Shown here piece by piece: positions 48,256 to 55,875 of a stretch of DNA of 64,000 nucleotides. A model generated the notes under the pieces. It was not told the DNA's origin and did no database searches. It saw only the letters and a list, made by a program, of their open reading frames with translations. Within the stretch, counting starts at the first letter, position 1. Each line of letters opens with the position of its first letter. The DNA comes from Saprospiraceae bacterium (GTDB lineage: Bacteria; Bacteroidota; Bacteroidia; Chitinophagales; Saprospiraceae): the NCBI GenBank assembly GCA_016710235.1, contig JADJLG010000001.1:2345501-2409500 (forward strand), given 5' to 3'. Made by a program: the position numbers and the translations under genes.

Positions 48256-48961
48256 AATAAGTAATAATCGATTTGAAAGATGGACGATTTTGCTTTTCCC
48301 ATTAAGAGCGAAATGTTGAAAGTAATGCGTTGATCCAAAGGTAGTGAAATTGATTGACGGCAAAGCCATCCCGGTACCCCGGAAATGAATGAACATTACA
48401 ATCAACTTTTTCCATGGAATATGACGGAACGCCATTTCCCCAAAAGGAGCTATAAATTTCTGATAAATCAATCCAGTATCCCATCAAAGCGAAATGTCTT
48501 ATGTACCATTGCGGAGAATTTCCTGATTATCTCAAGAAGGAAAACGAAATTGATATTTTTCCATACTTTATAGCAGGTTCCCCAAACCTGCTCCCTCCTC
48601 ACAGAGTGCCTGACATTTTGATTCCGGATTTTCATGCTTCAGCTTCATAACTTGGATGGTCAAATTTAATAAAAGTTTGAAAATGGATAGCCATCTCAAG
48701 TTTGATTCAATTCTTTGCATAGTTAGGTATCCATTCGGATGTCGGATGGTTATAAAGTGTGCCTAAAATTCTGATTGATAGGGGAGCAGCATAATTTATC
48801 AATAGACAGAATGGAAAGCTATTTCCATTGATATATTTTGCCAATCCGATATCAAGTATAAATAGGATCAATGACCTAATTAAAAGTTACATTGATTATT
48901 TCAATAGTCATGACACTAGCCTGATTTAAAAGTCAGGCTATGACTTTATTTAATTCATCGC
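48256..48961. other. Gene-free stretch with a possible gene relic and an inverted repeat
   Basis: No intact gene. On the minus strand 48302-48487 reads as a protein-like piece, with SSFWGNGVPSYSMEKVDC and FPGYRDGFAVNQFHYLW; just upstream a second piece (IIRKFSAMVHKTFRFDG, about 48490-48545) lies in another frame, which suggests one decayed gene of unknown family. AGCAGGTT (48572-48579) and AACCTGCT (48585-48592) form a perfect 8-bp hairpin with no T-tract. From 48600 to 48960 I see nothing. Confidence 0.45.
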
Positions 48962-49420
48962 CTATTTTTCACAAATTTCCTTTAGTTTCTCCAGGGCTTT
49001 AGGAAATGTTTTATTCATGTATTCTAGAAAATCTTCGTTAGAATCTAAGTCGATTGTCACTGTTGTGATCCCATCCTTTTCTTCAAATGTGTAATTTTCA
49101 AATCCATTGGCCCATTTTTCTACCTCTGGACCTTCCATTATTTCCTCCTCGGCTTTTATTAATCCATAATGACGTACTGAAATGAAACGATTGGGTAGAT
49201 TTTCAAAAACTTCTGAAACCATACCACCTTTTTCTCCCTTCTCGTCAATCCCAATAAATAGCATTTTACTTCCTTTTTCCCAAGTTCCTTCATATGTGGA
49301 TGTAGGATTGAACATTACTGTCCATTGTTCATATGTAGACTTGTTGCTTATTCCGAGCATGATGTCAAAAACCTTCTCATGCGGGGCATTAATATTTACT
49401 TTAAATTGCAATTTTTTCAT
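48962..49420 (-). CDS. SRPBCC (START-like) domain protein
   Basis: 152 aa, a single SRPBCC fold: FKVNINAPHEKVFDIMLG at the N-terminus, a central beta sheet with GTWEKGSKMLFIGIDE and GMVSEVFENLPNRFISVRH, and a C-terminal helix DFLEYMNKTFPKALEKLKEI. These helix-grip proteins bind small hydrophobic ligands, or act on clients like Aha1; no catalytic residue can be named. It stands upstream of the decayed stretch, in a set of small minus-strand genes separated by gaps. Confidence 0.82.
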   Translation of the reverse strand: MKKLQFKVNINAPHEKVFDIMLGISNKSTYEQWTVMFNPTSTYEGTWEKGSKMLFIGIDEKGEKGGMVSEVFENLPNRFISVRHYGLIKAEEEIMEGPEVEKWANGFENYTFEEKDGITTVTIDLDSNEDFLEYMNKTFPKALEKLKEICEK

Positions 49421-49601
49421 GCTTTTACAAGATTTATAACTAATAAAATGATATTGGTCAAGATGTCCTATAACTGATCGATTGTCTTTTAATTTAAAAT
49501 TTTGATTTCTAATGGATTTAATCTTGGCTTGAATAATAATTTTGTTTGCTTATATCTCAAAATTAGAAATTATCTGAATATAATTAGAAGCAAATGTACG
49601 A

Positions 49602-49979
49602 TTATATTGCTTTGGGATCAACCTCAAATATACCAAAGATATTATTATCCTGATCTAAAAAGTATCCTTGCCAGCAAAGCGAAGGCACTGCAAATTTTGG
49701 AATTGCAATTCTGCCGCCGCAAGAAAGTATTATTGATGCCGTTTCATCGAAGTTTTCTATCTGAATGGAACAAGTAAAAGCATTGGTCCCGAATTCTTCG
49801 GGTGGTATTTTGCCTGGTCTGGCTAACAATCCTCCATTCATTCCTTTGGTTTCAATTCTATAATATTCAATGGGAATATTCGTCTCTCTCTTAAAGCTCC
49901 AGTTGAATATGTTTTGGTAAAATTCTATTTCTCTTTTAGGATTAGATGATTGAATTTCAAAATAACTGATTGTATTCAT
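49602..49979 (-). CDS. VOC (glyoxalase/bleomycin-resistance-like) family protein
   Basis: 125 aa, one VOC domain. ISYFEIQSSNPKREIEFYQNIFNW at the N-terminus is the usual opening (about residues 4-27), and YFLDQDNNIFGIFE at the C-terminus carries the terminal acidic ligand position. The family includes lyases, dioxygenases and binding proteins; the substrate cannot be read. It starts 7 bases after the stop of the SRPBCC gene upstream on the same strand, so the two are probably co-transcribed. Confidence 0.85.
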   Translation of the reverse strand: MNTISYFEIQSSNPKREIEFYQNIFNWSFKRETNIPIEYYRIETKGMNGGLLARPGKIPPEEFGTNAFTCSIQIENFDETASIILSCGGRIAIPKFAVPSLCWQGYFLDQDNNIFGIFEVDPKAI

Positions 49980-49986
49980 ATTCCTT

Positions 49987-50433
49987 TTATTTTTTAAGAT
50001 CCGGTTGGCCTTTACCCGTTTTGATCAATGGGATCAAACTATTCATTAAGTAATGAGTCCATGCTTTAGAACACGCCTCATAACACTCCAGATGTGGTGT
50101 TAAACCAACATGTGTAATATTTAATTTTGTTTTATCCTCTACTTCTGTTATTTCAAATATTAGTCGAGATTCATTCCATTCATCATTTTTTTTAACAAAT
50201 GTCAATTTGCTGTCTAATGTGAGCCATACTATTTTAGTGAACTGATTTACTTCAATTAACTTGTGTTTGGAATAGTGGAATTCACCATGTTGATAAATAA
50301 ACTCGTCATTAAGCAGTTCCGAATTTCCTTTTAAATCTTCTGACCACCAAGCTCGCACATTGGTTATTGCCTTGAAAATATTTTCAGGCGATTGGTTTAC
50401 TAAAAATGAAATGTTGAAGTCACGTTTTTGCAT
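49987..50433 (-). CDS. SRPBCC / Aha1-like domain protein
   Basis: 148 aa. FNISFLVNQSPENIFKAITN then VRAWWSEDLKG is a common opening of Aha1-type SRPBCC proteins. ITHVGLTPHLECYEACSKAW and a C-terminal helix with LMNSLIPLIKTG follow that pattern. Probably a small-ligand binder; specific role unknown. It precedes the VOC gene by 7 bases. Confidence 0.84.
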   Translation of the reverse strand: MQKRDFNISFLVNQSPENIFKAITNVRAWWSEDLKGNSELLNDEFIYQHGEFHYSKHKLIEVNQFTKIVWLTLDSKLTFVKKNDEWNESRLIFEITEVEDKTKLNITHVGLTPHLECYEACSKAWTHYLMNSLIPLIKTGKGQPDLKK

Positions 50434-50719
50434 GTGAAGATGATTTTGTAAGGAGATTTGTTGTCGTTGTGCAATGTATGATTTTACTATATTTATTCAT
50501 AAGATGGCTACTAAAGTTGGATTTAGTTATAACGCAAGTTTGAACCATTTGTTGTTATACAATCTAGTAGCCTGTTATTAATCAAATAATATTACTCTTC
50601 GACTAGATTATTTGTCTCGATGGAGTATAATGGAAACTTTTGCGGTAAAGGGAAAACTAAGAACAGATAGCGAAAATACTAAATTTTCTTTAGGCTTCTT
50701 TGGCCGAATTAATCGTTAA

Positions 50720-51157
50720 TTATATTTTATTTATTTTAATATAGTTTGAGCCTTCAATTATAACCTTGGATAGTACATTCATGTTTATATCTGCTATAGT
50801 TTTGAATTTAATACAGTACGCAGTTACCGATTCCTTTCCGATTTTTTTACCTATAGTTTCTTTCAAATAGTTTTTGTCTTCAAGACCAATTACATATACA
50901 GAGATACCTGTTGAATTTCCGCTAATTCCTATTTGATAAAATTCCTTTTTATTTCCATCTGAATAGTTGATAGTTCGTGTGCCATACCCTATATTAGGAT
51001 TAGAAATAACCTTGCCACTATTGTCTTTGCCGTCAAAAAACCACACTTTACACCCTGGTAGTAAAAGGAGGATAGTTTCGTGTAATGATAACATATCTTT
51101 CCTTTTCTGAGCAGGGAGACTGTCGATATATTCGGCTATTTGTTTATTAATTTCCAT
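50720..51157 (-). CDS. DUF1801 domain protein
   Basis: 145 aa. IAEYIDSLPAQKRKDMLSLH and the following LLLLPGCKVWFFDGKD fit DUF1801, a small alpha/beta fold (YdhG-like) of uncertain function. FYQIGISGNSTGISVYVIGL is the usual central strand pair. It stands alone, with 286 bases of AT-rich, gene-free sequence between it and the next minus-strand gene. Confidence 0.78.
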   Translation of the reverse strand: MEINKQIAEYIDSLPAQKRKDMLSLHETILLLLPGCKVWFFDGKDNSGKVISNPNIGYGTRTINYSDGNKKEFYQIGISGNSTGISVYVIGLEDKNYLKETIGKKIGKESVTAYCIKFKTIADINMNVLSKVIIEGSNYIKINKI

Positions 51158-51982
51158 TTTACCTATATCTATTCACATTTAATCCAAATCCGAAATTTCT
51201 CTCATTCTAAGTTTTATTTCATTGTTCGTTCAACTTGTTTTGGATCTAAATTTATCAGTAGAGTCAATTTTTGAAAGGGAACCAATTGAAGAATGGACCA
51301 TCAAAAGTACGATAAAAATATTGTGATCTATCGCTTGAAACAATATTTTATTTGTTATAATTAACTGTTCGACGTTTTCTGACATGAATTAATTGAATCT
51401 AACCCTAACCCAAAGGTCCGCAATCAAAATATGTTGTAATGAGGGGATTAAGCAAATCAGGAATGGTGCATACAAATGTTTTCATGTTTCTTCTATCATA
51501 AATGTGTATAATTGGTATATTGAAATGATAGTAAATTTGCCTGAATTGAAGGTATTTATTTTACCGGACAGCTAGTATGAGTTAATATTTAATTCCTCTT
51601 GCTGTGTAGTTACTTTGGCGTTTGCCGTATATTATTTTCGTTAAGGGATAATTTAATCCAAGTGGCAAATTTATTTTCACAGTTAAATATTGCATTTATC
51701 GGTTGGGTACAGCAGATCAAATATCCTGGAAACATGTTATGTTCATATAAAAACACCTATCTTGCTACCTAAGCTCATTAAAAATGAAATATGCAATATA
51801 TGGTAAAAGAAATATACAATAACTGGAGGCATAAGAATATTCTAAGTAATCAATCAAACCTGTCCTCTGATTTTGTTTCCCGTATGATTAGGTAATTACA
51901 CGGAGGCATCCGCTTCGTTCAACACAGGATTAATCTATACAAAGCTTTGTTTTAATTCATATTTATTCTGCATAGTTTTTTA
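51158..51982. other. Gene-free AT-rich stretch
   Basis: I find no gene, RNA or repeat I can support. A 60-codon open frame at 51393-51575 has no protein-like pattern. The stretch lies between DUF1801 and a dead membrane gene and may be decayed sequence. Confidence 0.5.
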
Positions 51983-52395
51983 TTAAGCTTTGGCGATTTG
52001 TTTTAACTTTCCCAAGGCAATGAAATATGGAATTATAAAATTGAGAAAGGAAAACACCTGTAAAATTTGTTTAGTGTCGCCATTTGAAAACTGAATTCCC
52101 ATAAACATATCAAAACTTTCTCGCGCTATATTTATTATCATTGTAAAAGCTAAAAAATTGCGTTTTGAGAACGTAATGCAAGTTTAGTAACAACCAGCAT
52201 TGCAATATTTCTTCCTGCCAATTCCCATAATACTTTTTTTGTTGCTTCTACTGTATCTTCTACTGTACCGTAAGCCAATGCAGGATTTACAAAAGCTGAA
52301 TAAGTTTTAAAAAGTAAAATGAGTAAAACTATACCCGTTAATATGTTTATCTATATCGGGATTTTGTCTCGTTTGTAATTTGCGTTTACACTCAT
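51983..52395 (-). pseudogene. Dead small membrane protein gene (nonsense codon plus frameshift)
   Basis: Reading from ATG at 52393-52395, the product starts MSVNANYKRDKIP, then meets a TAG at 52351-52353. The same frame goes on with a membrane helix (ILTGIVLLILLFKTYSAF) and AYGTVEDTVEATKKVLWELA, NIAMLVVTKLALRSQN, and then ends at a TAG. The protein continues in another frame as FLAFTMIINIARESFDMFMG and VFSFLNFIIPYFIALGKLK, ending TAA at 51983-51985. Repaired, it is about 137 aa with three to four helices. I do not recognise the family. It sits 13 bases after the SDR gene, at the end of that operon. Two independent lesions argue for true decay. Confidence 0.75.
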
Positions 52396-52408
52396 TTTAT
52401 GAAGCTTA

Positions 52409-53236
52409 TCATATAAATTTTTGTATTAAATCTTCAGTTAGTTTCAAGAGTTTTTCGGTGTCTCCTGCTTGGGTCGCTAAAGTTAATGGTTTCCGCTGCT
52501 TGGCGTAAGAGAATAAAGCATTTCTTATCTTATTTGCATTGATTTCATTCATTACTTTAAACAAATTTTCTGAGGCTTTTTCAGGTGTAAGTCCGATGAT
52601 AACATTCATAATCTGAACAAATAATCGCATAGGCTGAGGTTCATTTTTCAAAATTTTTGTTTTCACCAAGCCCGGCATAAATAGATTCATAGGCGTTTTT
52701 TTATGCTGGTTGTGATGAGTCGTATAAAGATTGATTGCCCATTGCCAACGTGTAAGCCCTTTTCTACCCGTAAAATCCTTTTCTATACTGATATCTCTAA
52801 AGTCAATCCTACTCGTATCTAAACCAATGACAGAAATTATCTGCGAATTGGGCGTATTTTCTAAGATCTTCTCTAATCTTTCAATCATCAAAACCCTTGA
52901 AAGATAGCCGATAGCAAAATTTTGCTCGTTGCCATCTTCGGTAATAATTCTTTCATTGGCGATGGCATTGGCATTTAATACCAATACATCTAAGTTGGAA
53001 TAATTTTGCAAAAAGGTTTCACAAGCCCGTTTTACCTCCGAAAGTTTAGATAAATCTGATTTTATACCAAAAATTTCGCTATTTGAGTACAGGTTTTTTA
53101 TTTCAGCAACAGTCGCATTTACTTTTTCAGCATTTCGCCCAATAATGCTTACGGTATAGCTTTCTTTTACTAATTTGAATGCCAATGCTTTACCAATACC
53201 GTCGGTTGCTCCAGTGATTAATGCAATTTTTTTCAT
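52409..53236 (-). CDS. SDR-like Rossmann-fold protein without the usual catalytic Tyr/Lys
   Basis: 275 aa. The nucleotide-binding start is canonical: KKIALITGATDGIGKALAFKL (TGxxxGIG), then IIGRNAEKVNA and DVLVLNANA, the NNAG-position motif. The Ser-Tyr-x-x-x-Lys active site is not where expected: after QIISVIGLDTSRID the segment GRKGLTRWQWAINLYTTHH has Arg-Trp-x-Trp instead of Tyr-x-x-x-Lys. It may therefore bind NAD(P) without classical SDR activity, or use other residues. It starts 11 bases after the ferredoxin gene, suggesting a redox pair. Operon begins at the SnoaL gene, opposite an HxlR regulator. Confidence 0.85.
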   Translation of the reverse strand: MKKIALITGATDGIGKALAFKLVKESYTVSIIGRNAEKVNATVAEIKNLYSNSEIFGIKSDLSKLSEVKRACETFLQNYSNLDVLVLNANAIANERIITEDGNEQNFAIGYLSRVLMIERLEKILENTPNSQIISVIGLDTSRIDFRDISIEKDFTGRKGLTRWQWAINLYTTHHNQHKKTPMNLFMPGLVKTKILKNEPQPMRLFVQIMNVIIGLTPEKASENLFKVMNEINANKIRNALFSYAKQRKPLTLATQAGDTEKLLKLTEDLIQKFI

Positions 53237-53247
53237 GATTACTTTAT

Positions 53248-53529
53248 TTAATTATTTGTCAATTTAATCGCTTTTTCCGGGCAAGCTGTAACACAAAGTC
53301 CGCAACTATGACAGGCTTGTGGATTTATCACTACCGCTTTTTCTCTTCCGTGAACTGTCGTTTTGAGTTTGCCTATGAAAGATAGTTTTGAAAACTGTTC
53401 ATCGCTGATTTTTTGCATTTCAAATACATCATACGGACAAACTTCTATGCAAGGTCCTTTTGCTTCGCATCTGTTGTAATCTACCACAGGCATTATTTTT
53501 CCTGCTTCTTCTTTACAGTGATTACTCAT
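53248..53529 (-). CDS. Ferredoxin family protein with two Fe-S motifs
   Basis: 93 aa. The C-terminal motif CHSCGLCVTACPEKA is a full CxxCxxCxxxCP for a [4Fe-4S] cluster. The N-terminal motif CEAKGPCIEVCPYDVF lacks the second Cys, leaving C-x5-C-x3-CP, which may hold a [3Fe-4S] or an altered cluster. About 25 residues between the motifs carry an insertion with many lysines. Cytoplasmic electron carrier, probably for the SDR-like protein encoded 11 bases downstream. Its ATG overlaps the stop of a 30-codon frame (ATGA at 53526-53529). Confidence 0.9.
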   Translation of the reverse strand: MSNHCKEEAGKIMPVVDYNRCEAKGPCIEVCPYDVFEMQKISDEQFSKLSFIGKLKTTVHGREKAVVINPQACHSCGLCVTACPEKAIKLTNN

Positions 53530-53618
53530 TTATTTTTTTGTATTAATGAATGAAATGCAATGACTGATGGTAGTAAAATAAACAACAACCAAACTCTGAA
53601 AATAACCATTGAGTTCAT
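53526..53618 (-). CDS. Possible 30-residue membrane peptide
   Basis: Starts MNSMVIFRVWLLFILLP, one hydrophobic helix, and stops in a 4-base overlap with the ferredoxin start. Tight coupling is the only support; it may instead be the tail of a decayed membrane gene together with 53634-53775. Confidence 0.3.
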   Translation of the reverse strand: MNSMVIFRVWLLFILLPSVIAFHSLIQKNK

Positions 53619-53633
53619 TACATCTCGTCTAAA

Positions 53634-53775
53634 TTATTGCTCGGTTAATTGCAAGGATTTCATCATTCCTTCTTTGGTTAATTCAGTGATTATGAAAATT
53701 ATTGCCGCGATTAACGCAGAGAAAATATAGAGGCGGAAAAAGAAATTCCGCCAAAATCTGAGTTGTTCGTTTGTG
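53634..53775 (-). pseudogene. Small membrane-protein remnant without a start codon
   Basis: The minus strand reads ITNEQLRFWRNFFFRLYIFS, a membrane helix ALIAAIIFIITE, and KSLQLTEQ, then TAA at 53634-53636. An in-frame stop lies directly before it and the first ATG comes only near the end, so no normal start exists. It looks like a gene piece between the barrel protein and the ferredoxin. Family not recognised. Confidence 0.4.
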
Positions 53776-53782
53776 ATTTATA

Positions 53783-54353
53783 TTAAAACTTATACCCAAT
53801 TCTTAAAATTATACCTGCTGGTGGCAGCCTAAATGATTGTTTATCAAAGGTATTGCCGCCGACTGTTAAATCTTTGTCGTTTAAATTAACCGCCAAAGTT
53901 GGGTCAATTAACAAATTGATTTTTTTGAAAGGGTACCAATAATAGCCGAAGCGTAAACCTATACTTTCAAAATCTTTGCTTGCCGATAAGTTACTCACTT
54001 TTTCGGTTACTTTAAAATCTTGAAAATGATTAAAAGTACCACCAACAAACCATCCTTTCAAATGTTCTTTCAAAAAAAAAATAATTGTACGAAACTTCAA
54101 AGTTTTTGTACTCACTATCAAAATCATCTTTTTGCTGTGCAATGGGGTCAGATTTGGAAGTTTGACGATATTTCAATTCCACTTTGTGCTTGCTAAATCC
54201 ATAACCCACACCAATATCAAAACCACCATTGAGTGGTGAAAATGGTTCTACAATTAACACGAAATTGGTTTCTTTTTTTGCTTGACCAAAGAGATTTTGG
54301 TTTGTGAAAAAAAACATTAGCACTATAAAATAATATTTGAATTGTCTTTTCAT
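53783..54353 (-). CDS. Small outer membrane beta-barrel-like protein, interrupted by a frameshift
   Basis: Read as one gene, about 190 aa. Frame 1 (54353 to about 54075) has a signal peptide MKRQFKYYFIVLMFFF ending NLFGQ, then GGFDIGVGYGFSKHKVELKY. Frame 2 continues with LKEHLKGWFVGGTFNHFQDF, IGLRFGYYWYPFKK and the end GIILRIGYKF, an outer membrane C-terminus with terminal Phe. The switch is at a run of ten T on the coding strand (54072-54081); removing one T or adding two restores the frame (SYNYFFLKEHLKG). Transport or structural role unknown. It starts one base after the SnoaL-like gene. Confidence 0.75.
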
Positions 54354-54354
54354 A

Positions 54355-54768
54355 TTACAATGATTTCAATTGTTTCATCGCAGTTCCCCAGTCTTCGAGG
54401 TGATGTACTTCTACATCTTTTCCGTCTTCAAAGCGATGAATGTCTATCGTCATAATTTTGAACGATTTGGTTCCATCTGTTGGCAAACCCATAAAATCGC
54501 CATTGGGTGTTCCAGTGGCTATGCTTCTTACCACATATTTGTTGCCTTCACAAACAATATCTTGAGGTTCCCATTTCAAATCGGGAATCAATTTCCAGAA
54601 AAATCCAACTTGACCGATAAGTTGGTCTTTGGTTTTGCTTTCTACGCTTCCGTTAGAAACAAAATTATCTGCCAAAACTTCTGCTAAAACTTGAGCAGGT
54701 GTAGTTTCAGTGTTTACGGTTAATGCTTTTCTATAAAATGCAATTAACGCTTCTCTGTTTTTATCCAT
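54355..54768 (-). CDS. SnoaL-like / ester cyclase family protein
   Basis: 137 aa. A cone-shaped alpha+beta barrel of the NTF2/SnoaL superfamily: ALIAFYRKALTVNTETTPAQ, VLADNFVSNGSV, GFFWKLIPDLKWEPQDIV, ATGTPNGDFMGLPTDGTKSF and VHHLEDWGTAMKQL. Members include polyketide cyclases and many binders or hydratases of unknown role. First gene of an operon with the barrel protein, ferredoxin and SDR-like protein. It is divergent from hxlR, and a palindrome lies in the shared promoter region. Confidence 0.85.
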   Translation of the reverse strand: MDKNREALIAFYRKALTVNTETTPAQVLAEVLADNFVSNGSVESKTKDQLIGQVGFFWKLIPDLKWEPQDIVCEGNKYVVRSIATGTPNGDFMGLPTDGTKSFKIMTIDIHRFEDGKDVEVHHLEDWGTAMKQLKSL

Positions 54769-54790
54769 TTTTTTGATTTTTAAAAATTAA

Positions 54791-54822
54791 TTTGCAAACT
54801 TCATTCAATGGTTTTACTTTTG
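54791..54822 (+). promoter_or_regulatory. Promoter of the HxlR-type regulator
   Basis: TTTG (54791-54794), exactly 20 bases, TACTTTTG (54815-54822): a full match to the Bacteroidota consensus. Transcription would start near 54829, giving a leader of about 20 bases. Confidence 0.72.
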
Positions 54823-54828
54823 CAAGTA
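54815..54828. promoter_or_regulatory. Likely HxlR operator (palindrome)
   Basis: TACTT-TTGC-AAGTA is an inverted repeat with 5-bp arms. It covers the -7 box of the regulator gene and, on the minus strand, supplies a TTG 20 bases before GAAGTTTG, a near-consensus -7 box for the SnoaL operon. A protein bound here would block both promoters. Sites of this general form are described for YodB-type HxlR (DUF24) repressors. Confidence 0.5.
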
Positions 54829-54849
54829 GTTATAAATAAATGTCATAGT

Positions 54850-55206
54850 ATGAAAAAACATACCATTGAGGAAATCAGTGCTTTAAGTAAGGAGGAATTT
54901 GAAAAAATATTTGATGATTGTCCTATTACCTACACCATGAATGTAATTGGCGGCAAATGGAAACCCATAATTTTGTCGAGAATAGGCATGGGGATAAATC
55001 GTTTTGGTCAAATGCAACGCAGTATCCCGACTATCAGCAAACAAATGCTTACGGCACAATTAAGAGAATTGGAAGAAGCCAATTTAATACACCGAAAAGT
55101 GTTTGCAGAAGTCCCACCAAGAGTTGAATATACTGTTAGCGAAAATGGAAAAGCTGTTTTTCCAATTTTAGAAGCTATGGCATTATGGGGTAAAAGTCAG
55201 CAATAG
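54850..55206 (+). CDS. HxlR family winged-helix transcriptional regulator
   Basis: 118 aa from the ATG at 54850 (MKKHTIEEIS); the frame extends back to 54808 but that start precedes the predicted transcription start. HxlR core: CPITYTMNVIGGKWKPIIL with the conserved Cys, then FGQMQRSIPTISKQMLTAQL (recognition helix), EEANLIHRKVFAEVPPRVEY and TVSENGKAVFPILEAMALWG. Many HxlR proteins sense quinones, aldehydes or oxidants through that Cys. It probably controls itself and the divergent SnoaL-barrel-ferredoxin-SDR operon through the palindrome between them. Confidence 0.93.
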   Translation: MKKHTIEEISALSKEEFEKIFDDCPITYTMNVIGGKWKPIILSRIGMGINRFGQMQRSIPTISKQMLTAQLRELEEANLIHRKVFAEVPPRVEYTVSENGKAVFPILEAMALWGKSQQ

Positions 55207-55875
55207 TCATAGTCATTGCTCGATGGGTACAACTACTTTTAGCTGCAGCATTTGGGATTAGCATTTTTTGTTTTTGGATATTTTAAACACCTTGGAGTAG
55301 CTCAAAGCCTGGAATTCAAGAGTTTTGAAAGCCACATTTTTATATCATCGTTCAGTTCTCTCAAATGGAAGCGCTTTCACAGGCGTTGAAAAGTCAGTTT
55401 TGAGTGAAGGAGGGTATTACTTGAAACTATTTTACAAATCAGCTTATCAAATGCTTATGCAAAATTGAAATTCATTTGGTGGGTACTTCCACTCTCAACA
55501 AAGTGGTAAGAATTATTCCAATTATACGTTCACCACTAAAAACAATGATCGCAAAATGACAACATTAACGGATATGTATTTCAATTTTCGAATTCCTAAA
55601 ATTCGCGTAGGGGAATGTACGAAATCCCTGCTGATAAATCTGTAGTTTTGAATAAACTGGAGAGATTCCCCAGCCTCTATCAAGCGAAGTCACGCTTTAA
55701 AGTCACTTATAGAAACCCTTCAGTTTCCGGCTTCAGCTGCTTCGTTGTACACTGCATTGCGGAAAGCTCATTTTTTTTCTAGACTCGTTAAATTAGTCCT
55801 CAAGGATTCGTTCTTTGTAGAACTTTCCTCAATACGACAGAATGATTTAACTGCTGCTTGAATTATTGGGTCAGG
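55207..55875. other. Stretch without an intact gene
   Basis: Between the HxlR gene and the MBL-fold gene, which converge. It holds the decayed gene piece at 55468-55780, listed separately. The part 55207-55467 shows only short broken frames and no RNA, terminator or repeat I can support. Confidence 0.5.
55468..55780 (+). pseudogene. Decayed gene fragment of unknown family
   Basis: Plus strand, two frames. The first reads FGGYFHSQQSGKNYSNYTFT, KMTTLTDMYFNFRIPKIRVG and then stops. The second picks up as GMYEIPADKSVVLNKLERF, SLYQAKSRFKVTYRNPSVSG and ends TAG. Joined near 55610 they form a plausible, protein-like piece of about 100 residues with no visible start. I do not recognise the family. 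Confidence 0.4.

Noticed and set aside
48190..48471. 93-codon minus-strand frame
   Set aside because: Only its last part, from the Met at 48255, is real, as the signal peptide of the frameshifted sulfatase.
48962..51157. Integron cassette array (small single genes such as VOC, SRPBCC, DUF1801)
   Set aside because: The genes sit in the same direction, but I find no attC-like hairpins between them, the VOC and SRPBCC genes nearly touch, and there is no integrase.
51393..51575. 60-codon open frame
   Set aside because: No start context, no protein-like composition and no neighbour to support it.
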